From an uncultured Collinsella sp. (GTDB taxonomy: Bacteria > Actinomycetota > Coriobacteriia > Coriobacteriales > Coriobacteriaceae): a stretch of 64,000 nucleotides of DNA. The translations under genes and the position numbers were made by a program. The stretch spans positions 34,937 to 98,936 of the forward strand of contig UQOY01000008.1 of the NCBI GenBank assembly GCA_900542825.1, written 5' to 3'. Shown here piece by piece: positions 17,200 through 25,317 of this stretch; the first letter of the stretch is position 1; the number at the start of each line of letters is the position of its first letter. The notes beneath the pieces were generated by a model. It saw only the letters and a program-made list of their open reading frames with translations. It made no database searches and had not been told where the DNA came from.

Positions 17200-17272
17200 C
17201 AGACGTGTTCGCCCACGTTATCTGGCCTGCGCCCAGACGGCATCGGTGCCGTCCGAGCGCAGGTCCTTTACA

Positions 17273-17322
17273 TTTGACCATTTGCTAGCTTCTCTATATA
17301 GTGTTGCTAGCGGTGCTAGCAA
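17273..17322 (+). promoter_or_regulatory. Toxin-antitoxin promoter with TTGCTAGC operator
   Basis: TTTGAC (17273) and TATATA (17295) are spaced 16 bases apart. TTGCTAGC occurs at 17282 inside the spacer, and the palindrome TTGCTAGC-GGT-GCTAGCAA occupies 17304-17322 over the likely transcription start. This is as expected for autorepression by the antitoxin. Confidence 0.6.
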
Positions 17323-17342
17323 TTGAAGGGAGCGGGATCAAC

Positions 17343-17696
17343 GTGGGTGCTGTTAGCAGCATGGCGCAGGTGAACGTTCGCGTAGATCGCCAGGTCAAGA
17401 ACCGTGCCGAGGAGGTGCTGCGGCTTTCGGGCGGGTCACTGCCCGAGCTCATCAAAAAGGTGGTGGCCAGGGTCGCGCAGGGTGGCGGGCAGTGCGAGGA
17501 AGTGCTTGCGGCCGTCGACGACCGGCAGCAGACCGTCGCGCCCGATACTTCGTTCGCCGCATCATGGGCGGCGGCGGATCAGCTTTACGCGGACCTGGGC
17601 ATCGCTACGTCGCCCGTATCCGACGGTCGCGATTGGGACACAATCTATTCCGAAGCTATGGACGAGCGTTATCGCCAAAAGGGGATGATCCTGTGA
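17343..17696 (+). CDS. RelB/DinJ-like antitoxin
   Basis: 117-residue protein with a ribbon-helix-helix start typical of RelB/DinJ antitoxins (AQVNVRVDRQVKNRAEEVL), which would bind the TTGCTAGC palindrome and neutralise the following toxin. The C-terminal part is acidic and Trp-rich, as expected for the toxin-wrapping tail. GTG 17343 with GAAGGGAG upstream is the preferred start; an in-frame ATG at 17361 has no ribosome binding site. Its TGA overlaps the GTG of the PIN gene. Confidence 0.75.
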   Translation: MGAVSSMAQVNVRVDRQVKNRAEEVLRLSGGSLPELIKKVVARVAQGGGQCEEVLAAVDDRQQTVAPDTSFAASWAAADQLYADLGIATSPVSDGRDWDTIYSEAMDERYRQKGMIL

Positions 17697-18208
17697 GCGG
17701 GGCTCCCCTCAAAATAATGGTGGATGCCAACGTATGGGTTGATTCGTTTTGCGCCGACCATGACGAGTCGCTTGCCGCACGTGCGTTTATTGGGCAGGCG
17801 ACGGAGGCGGGGGCATTGCTGTTCTTTCCGGTGCATATCGCCAAGGACGTGCTGTACGTTGTCCAACACGAGCTGAAGCGTAGCGTTCTTGCCAACGGGG
17901 GAGCGCTCGACGAGGCTTCTGCCCGCGCAATTGGCGATGCGGCGCTGGCGTTTGTTCGGAATATGACCGAAAACGCTATGGCCGTGGGCGCTGATGCATC
18001 GGACCTTTGGCTGGCCGACAAATACTTAGCGCTCCATCGCGATTACGAGGACAACTTGGTGCTCGCCGCATGCAAACGCGCCCAGGTTGATTACTTGGTA
18101 ACTAACGATCGCAAACTGCTCGAACATGCCGATCTTGCAGCAAAGACACCTCGTCAAATAATGCCGATTCTTGCTTTGGTCGAACGCGGTGGCGCGGCTA
18201 TCGGTTGA
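17693..18208 (+). CDS. PIN-domain ribonuclease toxin
   Basis: 171-residue PIN protein. The first acidic residue lies in KIMVDANVWVDSF, and the conserved late block DYEDNLVLAACKRAQVDYLV with TNDRKLL supplies the other metal-binding acids of this nuclease fold. GTG 17693 overlaps the antitoxin stop by 4 bases, giving a coupled pair. The pairing of a RelB/DinJ-like antitoxin with PIN rather than RelE is a mixed type but is known in several genomes. RNA cleavage is inferred from family membership. Confidence 0.8.
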   Translation: MSGAPLKIMVDANVWVDSFCADHDESLAARAFIGQATEAGALLFFPVHIAKDVLYVVQHELKRSVLANGGALDEASARAIGDAALAFVRNMTENAMAVGADASDLWLADKYLALHRDYEDNLVLAACKRAQVDYLVTNDRKLLEHADLAAKTPRQIMPILALVERGGAAIG

Positions 18209-18266
18209 CGCGAACTGTTTGCGGGCCTCTTGGATGACGATGTGCCAAGGGACCCGCGTTTGCTAT

Positions 18267-18701
18267 TTACAAAAGCGCGGCCTTAATGGCGGGACTTTCT
18301 GCGAGCTGCTCGGCTGCCTTTTCGTCGGAGCTGTCGAGTGCTGCCAGACTGCGGTAGACCCACTCGTTGACCTGGGTGTTCTTGACGCCTGCGGTCTGCA
18401 TAAGGGCGCCTACCTCGCGGATTGCTGCGAGCAGATCGGCTTTGGGACCCGCGAGCTCGACCTCGATGCCGTGATAGGCGGCCACGCCGCGGTTCTCGCT
18501 CACGTGGTCGATAAAGCCCTCGACGGTCTCAAGCTGCTGGGCGAGAGTTGCATCATCGTCAGCGTCCAGCGCGACGAGTGCGTTCGATACCGTGAGGGCG
18601 GGATGTCCGCAGGGGACAAAGCCCTCGATGACATCCATAGCTTCGGTAATGGTTGAGCCCAGGCCTGCGAGGGCATTGACGAGTTGCTGCTTGGTATCCA
18701 T
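18267..18701 (-). CDS. Hypothetical protein, acidic and helical
   Basis: 144-residue soluble protein of unknown function. It is rich in Ala, Leu, Glu and Asp, with no signal peptide or membrane helix, and reads as a helical bundle. Cys is present once (PCGHPA). ATG 18701 follows an AAAGGAC ribosome binding site on the minus strand. It is convergent with the toxin gene and divergent from tmRNA, with no operon partners. No family was recognised. Confidence 0.65.
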   Translation of the reverse strand: MDTKQQLVNALAGLGSTITEAMDVIEGFVPCGHPALTVSNALVALDADDDATLAQQLETVEGFIDHVSENRGVAAYHGIEVELAGPKADLLAAIREVGALMQTAGVKNTQVNEWVYRSLAALDSSDEKAAEQLAESPAIKAALL

Positions 18702-18937
18702 AACGGTCCTTTCGACGGGTCAGTTGTGCTTGGCAAAATATACGTGACGCGATCGGTAGCAAAAGTGCGAAGTGCAGTGCACATTGTGGTCTTCACAGCT
18801 CGTGCATAGAGCAGCTGTCTGCCTTTAGAACGTGGTAAGATAGCTATCCACGAGCGGGGTTCACCCCGCGTGTTCCTTGAAAAGTCGACGGGTGTTGGGT
18901 GCTCGTGCCCAATGCCATCCAGACTTTCCCGACATTC

Positions 18938-19301
18938 GGGGGCGACTGGTTTCGACACGATAGCTCTGAGAGAGGAAGCAAGCCGAGGTCTCCTCGCCTC
19001 GTTAAACAGGGGTACCGTCAAATTGAATTGACAACAACTCTTCTTTTGAGCCTATGGCTCTCGCTGCTTAGTTTATAGCGGCGCGTCAACCCGGTGATTT
19101 CCCCGACACCGGCGCGACGTCATGTTAGGGGAATGCTCCTGCGCACGTAATCGGTATGGCGCAGGCTAAGACCGAACCGGTTAGGACGCCGCGAGCGTGT
19201 CGCTGCGCGCAAAGCATCCGAGACTAAACCAGCGACTGAGCTTGGAGATGCCAATCAGGGGGCTTTCGTGGACCGGAGTTCGATTCTCCGCGCCTCCACC
19301 A
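18938..19301 (+). ncRNA. ssrA: Transfer-messenger RNA (tmRNA)
   Basis: The 5' end GGGGGCGACTGGTTTCGACA and 3' end GAGTTCGATTCTCCGCG-CCTCCACCA form the tRNA-like acceptor and T-arm; GGGGGCG pairs with CGCCTCC. The tag frame reads GAC at 19030 through GCT at 19068, then TAG, encoding DNNSSFEPMALAA, with the ALAA end expected of a degradation tag. CCA is encoded. A TAAGAT -10-like box lies at 18836, and a GCGGGG hairpin lies in the precursor leader. It rescues stalled ribosomes with SmpB. The exact resume codon is uncertain. Confidence 0.95.
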
Positions 19302-19310
19302 ATAGTTACA

Positions 19311-19343
19311 AGCAGGTAGAGAAGTGTCTCTACCTGCTTTTTT
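19311..19343 (+). terminator. tmRNA terminator
   Basis: AGCAGGTAGAGA pairs with TCTCTACCTGCT and is followed by six T residues. Confidence 0.9.
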
Positions 19344-19358
19344 ATTACTTACAGATAC

Positions 19359-19604
19359 CGCGGAGAATCGAACTCTATGCAGGGCGCGAGCGTTAAGCAA
19401 ACGCGAAGCGTTTGTAGCGAGCGGGCGAGGACGCCGGCAGGCGGCCGAAGCCGGTGCGGATTTGCGAAGCAAATACGCGGATTCTCCGCGCAATGCCCCA
19501 ACCCTATATAGATGCGATGTTATCGAATCTCAGCCTGCCATGCACCGCATCAACGGAACCCCAAACCCGCGGAGAATCGAACTCTATGCAGGGCGCGAGC
19601 GTTA
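19359..19604. repeat. Two 37-bp direct repeats carrying an inverted tmRNA T-arm
   Basis: The 37 bases at 19359-19395 recur exactly at 19568-19604. Their first 17 bases, CGCGGAGAATCGAACTC, are the reverse complement of tmRNA positions 19276-19292. After the first copy comes AAACGCGAAGCGTTT and a G+C-rich stretch ending with another CGCGGATTCTCCGCGC. The interval holds no supported gene. Confidence 0.85.
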
Positions 19605-19657
19605 GGAAAACGTTGCGGCAGCGCAGGGTGGGACGCGCTTTCCTAACGGCGGCCCAG

Positions 19658-19892
19658 GCGGAAAATCCATCCCGGAATCCGCGCTCAGACTGGGACGTAG
19701 TTTCCGGATGGCACATCAAGCGGAAACTGCGTCCCGGAATCCTCATTCGGAATGGGATGCAATTTCCAAATGAATGGCTAGCGGAAAGTTCATCCCGGAA
19801 TCCGCGCTCAGAACGGGACACGCTTTCCCAACGGCGGTCCAAGCGGAAAGTTCATCCCGGAATCCCGCCTCAAACTTGGACGCGCTTTCCGC
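19658..19892. repeat. Tandem repeat, about 62-bp period, four units
   Basis: Units begin with GCGGAAA at 19658, 19720, 19781 and 19843. Each continues with a TCCCGGAATCC block, then GGGA and TTTCC, so each unit can fold on itself. A related half-unit precedes the array (19604-19657). The array fills the space before the patatin-like gene and shows no coding potential. Confidence 0.85.
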
Positions 19893-19977
19893 TCCATCTC
19901 CTCAACTCCAAAACCTGCGCGCTCTCCATTCCAAAACTGGGTAGAAGAAAGCCAAAACGAAACAGCAGGAGGTCACC

Positions 19978-20856
19978 ATGACTGCAGAAGATAAGGCAAA
20001 GAACGCCGGCAAGGTCGCGCTTGTCCTGGAGGGCGGTAGTTTTCGCGGGCAGTTTACCGCAGGCGTGCTCGACGTTCTCATGGAGGCCGGCGTCGAGATT
20101 CCGGCGGTATATGGCGTATCGGCCGGTGCCCTCAACGGCGTGAACTACAAGTCGCACCAGATCGGCCGTGCCAACCGCATCAACCTGGCTTTCTGCAACG
20201 ACAACCGCTTCATGGGCGCCGCATCGTTTGCGTCCACGGGCTCTATTGTGGGCTACGACTTTATCTTCAACGATGTCCAGGACCGCCTGGATCCCTTTGA
20301 CAACGAGACGTTCGACGCGAGCCCCATCGAGATGTACGCCGTCGCGACGGACATGCTCTTCGGAACCGCCGCGTACTTGCCGGTCAAAAGCGCCGTGCTC
20401 GACCTCGACGCCGTGCGCGCATCGACGTCGCTGCCGCTGGTGACGCCGTCGGTCGAGATCGATGGGCACAAATACGTCGACGGCGGCGTAGCCGATTCGG
20501 TCCCTATCGAGCACGTGCTGGAGGAGGCGGGCTTCGATCGCGCGGTTGTCATTGTCACGCAGGACCGCTCGTACGAGAAAAAGCCCTACGAGTTTATGCC
20601 CGCCGCACGCGCCCGCTATGCCGACTATCCCTACCTGCTCGAGGCTATCGAGACGCGCCACGACCGCTATAACATCCAGCGCATGCATCTGTGGAAGTAT
20701 GAGCGCGAGGGCCGCGCGCTGGTCGTTGCCCCGCAAAATCCGGTCGAGGTCGGTCACGTTGAGCACGATCCAGCAAAGCTCCTCGACCTGTATATTCAGG
20801 GCCGCCAGGAGGCAAAGCGCTTGCTGAGTGATATCGAGGCATTTGTCGAGCGCTAG
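19978..20856 (+). CDS. Patatin-like phospholipase / acyl hydrolase
   Basis: 292-residue patatin-domain protein. The oxyanion-hole motif appears as LEGGSFRGQF near residue 20, the nucleophile elbow as GVSAG (about residue 46), and the catalytic Asp in DGGVADSVP (about residue 165). These form the Ser-Asp dyad of patatin lipases. No signal peptide is seen, so it is probably cytoplasmic, like RssA/YjjU-type proteins. ATG 19978 follows CAGGAGG. It stands alone between the repeat array and rplM. Lipid substrate unknown. Confidence 0.88.
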   Translation: MTAEDKAKNAGKVALVLEGGSFRGQFTAGVLDVLMEAGVEIPAVYGVSAGALNGVNYKSHQIGRANRINLAFCNDNRFMGAASFASTGSIVGYDFIFNDVQDRLDPFDNETFDASPIEMYAVATDMLFGTAAYLPVKSAVLDLDAVRASTSLPLVTPSVEIDGHKYVDGGVADSVPIEHVLEEAGFDRAVVIVTQDRSYEKKPYEFMPAARARYADYPYLLEAIETRHDRYNIQRMHLWKYEREGRALVVAPQNPVEVGHVEHDPAKLLDLYIQGRQEAKRLLSDIEAFVER

Positions 20857-20919
20857 TGTCGCGACGTCATGACCCATGGATGACATGTGCAGAAACTCTG
20901 GTCGGAGCCAAAATACCTG

Positions 20920-20947
20920 TTGACTCGGGCGGCGAGCGGGGTAATAT
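20920..20947 (+). promoter_or_regulatory. Promoter of rplM-rpsI
   Basis: TTGACT and TAATAT are separated by 16 bases, about 65 bases before the rplM start. It is the clearest vegetative promoter in this part of the window. Confidence 0.7.
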
Positions 20948-21013
20948 GGACGGGTTACTTGCAGAGCCCCGTGAATCTCTGTAACAACACGTACTGTACA
21001 TGGAGGAGTCTAA

Positions 21014-21457
21014 GTGATTTCGAAATCGACTCACTACGCCAAGCAGGGCGAGGTCCAGCGCAACTGGGTTCTCGTCGACGCCGATGGTGCTGTCCTGGGC
21101 CGTCTTGCCACCCAGATCGCAATGATCCTGCGCGGTAAGAACAAGCCCCAGTTCACGCCCAACAGCGACTGCGGCGACTTCGTTGTCGTCATCAACGCCG
21201 ATAAGGTCCAGCTTACCGGTAACAAGGCCGACACGAAGACCTATTATCGCCACAGCGGCTACAACGGCGGCCTCAAGGCTGAGAGCTTCCGCCAGGCTAT
21301 GGAGAAGCACCCGGAGAAGGTCATCGAGCGCGCCGTTCGCGGCATGCTGCCCAAGACCACCCTCGGCCGTGCCCAGATGACCAAGCTTAAGGTCTACGCT
21401 GGTGCCGAGCATCCGCATGCTGCCCAGAACCCCACGAAGATTGAGCTGGAGGCTTAA
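21014..21457 (+). CDS. rplM: 50S ribosomal protein L13
   Basis: 147-residue L13, an early-assembly protein of the large subunit. It shows WVLVDADGAVLGRLAT, the FVVVINADKVQLTGNK segment, and the RAVRGMLPKTTLGR block typical of the family. GTG 21014 follows GGAGGAG. rpsI starts 2 bases after the stop, the standard L13-S9 operon. Confidence 0.97.
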   Translation: MISKSTHYAKQGEVQRNWVLVDADGAVLGRLATQIAMILRGKNKPQFTPNSDCGDFVVVINADKVQLTGNKADTKTYYRHSGYNGGLKAESFRQAMEKHPEKVIERAVRGMLPKTTLGRAQMTKLKVYAGAEHPHAAQNPTKIELEA

Positions 21458-21459
21458 AG

Positions 21460-21855
<396 letters not shown>

Positions 21856-21885
21856 GGTTTTATCTCCTTACGAGATACAATGTAC

Positions 21886-21927
21886 AAGCGGGGCCTACCG
21901 ACTGCTCGGTGGGTCCCGCTTTTCTTT
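21886..21927 (+). terminator. Terminator of rplM-rpsI
   Basis: AAGCGGGGCCTACCG pairs with CGGTGGGTCCCGCTT (one G-T pair), followed by a T-rich run. Confidence 0.88.
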
Positions 21928-21977
21928 TCGACTAGGGTGGGCGACTGCGTTTTGCCCACTTGGGAAGGAGCGATCCT

Positions 21978-23315
21978 ATGCCCCAGAACATCTTCGGCAC
22001 CGATGGCGTCCGTGGCGTCGCCAACGCCGACCTCTCGTGCGACCTCGCGTTTCGCCTGGGCCGTGCGGCGACCAAGTTCCTTGGTCCGGACATTTGCATC
22101 GGCCGCGACACGCGCCTTTCGGGCACCATGCTCGAGAGCGCGCTGACCGCCGGTATCATGGCCGAGGGCGGCCGTCCGCACTGCTGCGGCGTTATCCCTA
22201 CGCCGGCCGTGGCACTGCTCACCGTCCAAAACGAGCTCGACGGTGGCATCGTCATCTCCGCTTCGCACAATCCTCCGGAGTTCAACGGCATCAAGTTCTT
22301 TAGCCGCAAGGGCATGAAGCTTCCCGATGCTGTCGAGGAAGAGATCAGCGCTTGGGTCATGTCCGAGGAGGCCATGGCTGCCGATACGCTGCCGACCGGT
22401 GCCGGTGTGGGTCACATCATCAAGATGAAGGACGCTCGCAAGGCATACGTCGACCACGCTATCAGCACCCTCGACGGCCTTAAGCTCGACGGCCTGGTTG
22501 TTGCCGTCGACTGCGGCCACGGCGCTTCTTGCCAGACCACGCCCGCCGCACTGCAGCGCCTGGGCGCCACGGTCCATGCCATCAACACCGACTACTGCGG
22601 CACCGACATTAACGTCGAGTGCGGCTCCACTCATCTTGAGCCCCTGCGTGAGCTCGTACTGCGTACCCACGCCGACATCGGCCTGGCCCACGATGGCGAC
22701 GCCGATCGCGTGCTGTTTGTGGACAGCGAGGGCAACGAGATCGATGGCGACTACATCCTGGCCATCTGCGGCTCCGATCTAGCCGCTCGCGGCAAGCTCG
22801 CCAACTCCGAGATTGTCTCGACTGTTATGTGCAACCTGGGCTTCTCCATTGCCATGAAGGAGCAGGGCTTCGAGATGGTCCAGACCGCCGTGGGCGACCG
22901 CTATGTTCTTGAGCGTATGCTCGAGGACGGTGCCGTCATCGGCGGCGAGCAGTCCGGCCACATCATCTTCCTGGAGCACAACACCACCGGTGACGGCTTG
23001 GTGACGGCCCTGCAGCTTCTGGCCGTGCTCAAGCGCACCGGCCGTACCCTCACCGACCTTGCCGGCATCATGAAGAAGTACCCGCAGGTACTCGTCAACG
23101 TGCATTCCGACAACAAGGCCGGCCTGGACGATTGCCAGCCCATTTGGGACGCCGTCGCTGCCGCCGAGAAGGAGCTCAACGGTCGCGGCCGTATTCTGGT
23201 GCGCCCGAGTGGCACCGAGCCGCTGGTTCGCGTCATGGCCGAGGCCGAGACGCACGAGCTGACCCAGCGCGTCGTCGACGACATCGTCGAGGTTGTCAAG
23301 CGCGAACTTCCTTAA
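21978..23315 (+). CDS. glmM: Phosphoglucosamine mutase
   Basis: 445-residue enzyme converting glucosamine-6-phosphate to glucosamine-1-phosphate for UDP-GlcNAc and peptidoglycan synthesis. The start IFGTDGVRGVAN is typical of GlmM, the phosphoserine loop is SASHNPPEFNGIKFF (Ser near residue 100), the Mg site is DGDADRVLFVD, and the phosphate-binding loop is RPSGTEPLVRVM. ATG 21978 follows GGAAGGAG. It lies next to a PTS IIA gene and nagB, which also act on amino sugars. Confidence 0.96.
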   Translation: MPQNIFGTDGVRGVANADLSCDLAFRLGRAATKFLGPDICIGRDTRLSGTMLESALTAGIMAEGGRPHCCGVIPTPAVALLTVQNELDGGIVISASHNPPEFNGIKFFSRKGMKLPDAVEEEISAWVMSEEAMAADTLPTGAGVGHIIKMKDARKAYVDHAISTLDGLKLDGLVVAVDCGHGASCQTTPAALQRLGATVHAINTDYCGTDINVECGSTHLEPLRELVLRTHADIGLAHDGDADRVLFVDSEGNEIDGDYILAICGSDLAARGKLANSEIVSTVMCNLGFSIAMKEQGFEMVQTAVGDRYVLERMLEDGAVIGGEQSGHIIFLEHNTTGDGLVTALQLLAVLKRTGRTLTDLAGIMKKYPQVLVNVHSDNKAGLDDCQPIWDAVAAAEKELNGRGRILVRPSGTEPLVRVMAEAETHELTQRVVDDIVEVVKRELP

Positions 23316-23386
23316 TGGTCAAAAACCGCTGCCAAGTGGTAAACTGGTAAAACTGTATTTGATCAATGGTATGTCCAAGGGGGAGC

Positions 23387-23884
23387 ATGTTCACTAAAGT
23401 CCTGAGGTCTTTTGGTATGCGTGGTCGAGTCCTTACGCTGGATGCTCCCATCTCGGGCGATGTCATTCCGCTTTCCGAGGTAAACGATCAGACGTTTGCC
23501 ACTGGCCTTTTGGGTCAGGGCGTGGCGATTCAGCCAACTGGCACGCGTGTGATCGCTCCGGCGGATGCTAAGGTCGAAGCGATTTTTCCCACGGGTCATG
23601 CTGTTGCGCTTAACACGGTTGATGGCCTGGACGTTTTGATTCACGTTGGCTTGGACACCGTTCAACTCGAGGGCAAGCACTTTACCGTGCATGCGCAGGT
23701 GGGCGATATCGTCCATAAGGGCGATGTACTCATCGAGTTCGATCGCGAAGCGATTGCTGCCGAGGGCTACGATGTGACGGTTCCCATCTTGGTTTGCAAT
23801 TCCGTTGAGTTCTCGAGCATCAAGGGTTCTGTTGGAGAGCATGTCGAGGAGATGGACCAGCTCATCGTCGCGCGTGAGCGCTAG
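23387..23884 (+). CDS. PTS glucose-type EIIA domain protein
   Basis: 165-residue stand-alone EIIA(Glc)-type protein. It carries the fold signature TGVAIQPTG-like segment (LGQGVAIQPTGTRVIAPADA), the phosphorylated His in VLIHVGLDTVQL and the second conserved His in the GHAVALNT block. It would accept phosphate from HPr and pass it to an EIIBC permease, or act as a regulator; no EIIBC gene is in the window. ATG 23387 follows GGGGGAG. Its position before nagB suggests a link to N-acetylglucosamine use. Confidence 0.9.
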   Translation: MFTKVLRSFGMRGRVLTLDAPISGDVIPLSEVNDQTFATGLLGQGVAIQPTGTRVIAPADAKVEAIFPTGHAVALNTVDGLDVLIHVGLDTVQLEGKHFTVHAQVGDIVHKGDVLIEFDREAIAAEGYDVTVPILVCNSVEFSSIKGSVGEHVEEMDQLIVARER

Positions 23885-24139
23885 TCGCTCCGCTTGCCTT
23901 TGGCCTACAATTCAATCACGTTTACGGAGGGCGCCCTCCGTGGCAAGATGGAAAACGTCCGAAGCTAAACAGCTTTGGGTCGCCGTGGACGGGCAGGGGC
24001 CTCGACGCGGTTAGACACGAGACACATACATTACGCGACCTCGCCCTGGTGGCCGCACACGTTGGTTGCGGCCGACGCGGGCCGCGGGCAAGTGCTGGTA
24101 AGGGAAGCCTTGCCTCTCTTCTACGAGAAAGGACGCGTA
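23885..24139 (+). other. Structured 255-base leader before nagB
   Basis: No gene is visible. A strong hairpin ACGGAGGGCGCCCTCCGT lies at about 23923, and GGTAAGGGAAGCCTTGCC, just before the nagB ribosome binding site, can form a second. A TACAAT -10-like box lies near 23905. The length and pairing suggest a regulated leader, but no known riboswitch core was recognised. Confidence 0.4.
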
Positions 24140-24868
24140 ATGAAAATCATTAAAGCTAAAGACTACGAGGATATGAGCCGCAAGGCCGCTAATATCATTT
24201 CGGCCCAGGTTATCCTCAAGCCCGATTGCGTGTTGGGTCTTGCCACCGGCTCCACCCCGATTGGCGCTTACAAACAGCTCGCTGCTTGGTACAAGAAGGG
24301 CGACGTCGACTTTGCCGAGGTCAGCACCTATAACTTGGACGAGTATCGTGGTCTTTCGCACGATGATCCCCAGAGCTATCACTACTTTATGCGCGAGAAC
24401 TTCTTCGATCACATCAATATCGATCTGAACAACACACACGTGCCCGATGGCTCCAACCCCGATGCAGCTGCTGCCTGCTCCGAGTACGACAAGATCGTCG
24501 CTGCCGCCGGTTACCCGGATCTGCAGCTGCTCGGCATTGGTAATAACGGCCACATCGGCTTCAACGAGCCCGATGACCACTTCTCCAAGGGTACGCACTG
24601 CGTCGACCTCACCGAGAGCACCATTCAGGCCAACAGCCGCCTGTTCGACAGCATCGATGACGTGCCCCGTCAGGCTTACACCATGGGCACCCAGACCATC
24701 ATGTATGCCCGCATGATCCTGGTCGTCGCCAACGGCGAGGCCAAGGCTCAGGCTGTGCACGATATGTGCTATGGCCCGGTTACGCCCAAATGCCCGGCTT
24801 CGATTCTGCAGCTGCACACCAACTGCGTCGTCGTTGCCGACGAGGCTGCTCTTTCGCTCTGCGAGTAA
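24140..24868 (+). CDS. nagB: Glucosamine-6-phosphate deaminase
   Basis: 242-residue NagB, converting glucosamine-6-phosphate to fructose-6-phosphate and ammonia. It shows LGLATGSTPIGAYK (phosphate binding), the catalytic region STYNLDEYRGL, the LLGIGNNGHIGFNEP block with the proton-relay residues, and the late CPASILQLH. ATG 24140 follows GAAAGGACGCG. It lies after glmM and EIIA, and the pair glmM/nagB marks the branch between cell-wall synthesis and glycolysis. Confidence 0.96.
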   Translation: MKIIKAKDYEDMSRKAANIISAQVILKPDCVLGLATGSTPIGAYKQLAAWYKKGDVDFAEVSTYNLDEYRGLSHDDPQSYHYFMRENFFDHINIDLNNTHVPDGSNPDAAAACSEYDKIVAAAGYPDLQLLGIGNNGHIGFNEPDDHFSKGTHCVDLTESTIQANSRLFDSIDDVPRQAYTMGTQTIMYARMILVVANGEAKAQAVHDMCYGPVTPKCPASILQLHTNCVVVADEAALSLCE

Positions 24869-24897
24869 CGCGACCAAGCGATCTTACATAGCTTTCC

Positions 24898-24927
24898 AAA
24901 AGGCCCTCGCTTTGCGGGGGCCTTTTT
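24898..24927 (+). terminator. Terminator of nagB
   Basis: AAAAGGCCCTCGC pairs with GCGGGGGCCTTTTT around a TTT loop. Confidence 0.9.
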
Positions 24928-25317
24928 AGTGGACATAGGCCGTGGAGCATACATGACGGAAACCTTGCCGCATACTTGACCGGTGGGTTCTAAATTATGC
25001 AATTCATTCTATAGCAGATTCTATACACATTTGCCACTGTAGAGTCGTGGGCGGTAGCGAGGAATAGGCGAGTTGCGCAACTCAAATTAAAACAGCAGAC
25101 TGCGCTACACTGCAAATGGGATGGGACATGCTGGCAAGCGCATTGACCTGCGCAAAGACCTATTGGTCGGGGGATAAGTTACCATCGGTCCTCGCTGTAC
25201 AAAAACTTGCCAAACACGTACCGGCAGACAATTAAAAACTCTAAGTCGTGCTATTCACGGGGCGGCTCATATGGTCCTGCAGCTACGGTGTCCATATGGT
25301 CGAGTTGAGGAGCAAAC
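24928..25317. other. Non-coding region before the STAND-SARP regulator
   Basis: A comparatively A+T-rich gap of about 390 bases. It holds the perfect palindrome GAGTTGCGCAACTC at 25070-25083 and two CATATGG boxes about 25 bases apart just before the gene (25268 and 25293). These are candidate regulator sites. No gene or known RNA was recognised. Confidence 0.4.

Noticed and set aside
19658..19892. 62-bp array as CRISPR or as coding repeat protein
   Set aside because: There are no distinct repeats and spacers; all parts of the unit are similar. Reading frames across it have no ribosome binding site or consistent amino-acid repeat.
23885..24139. glmS ribozyme upstream of nagB
   Set aside because: The ribozyme core sequences are not present, and the downstream gene is nagB, not glmS.
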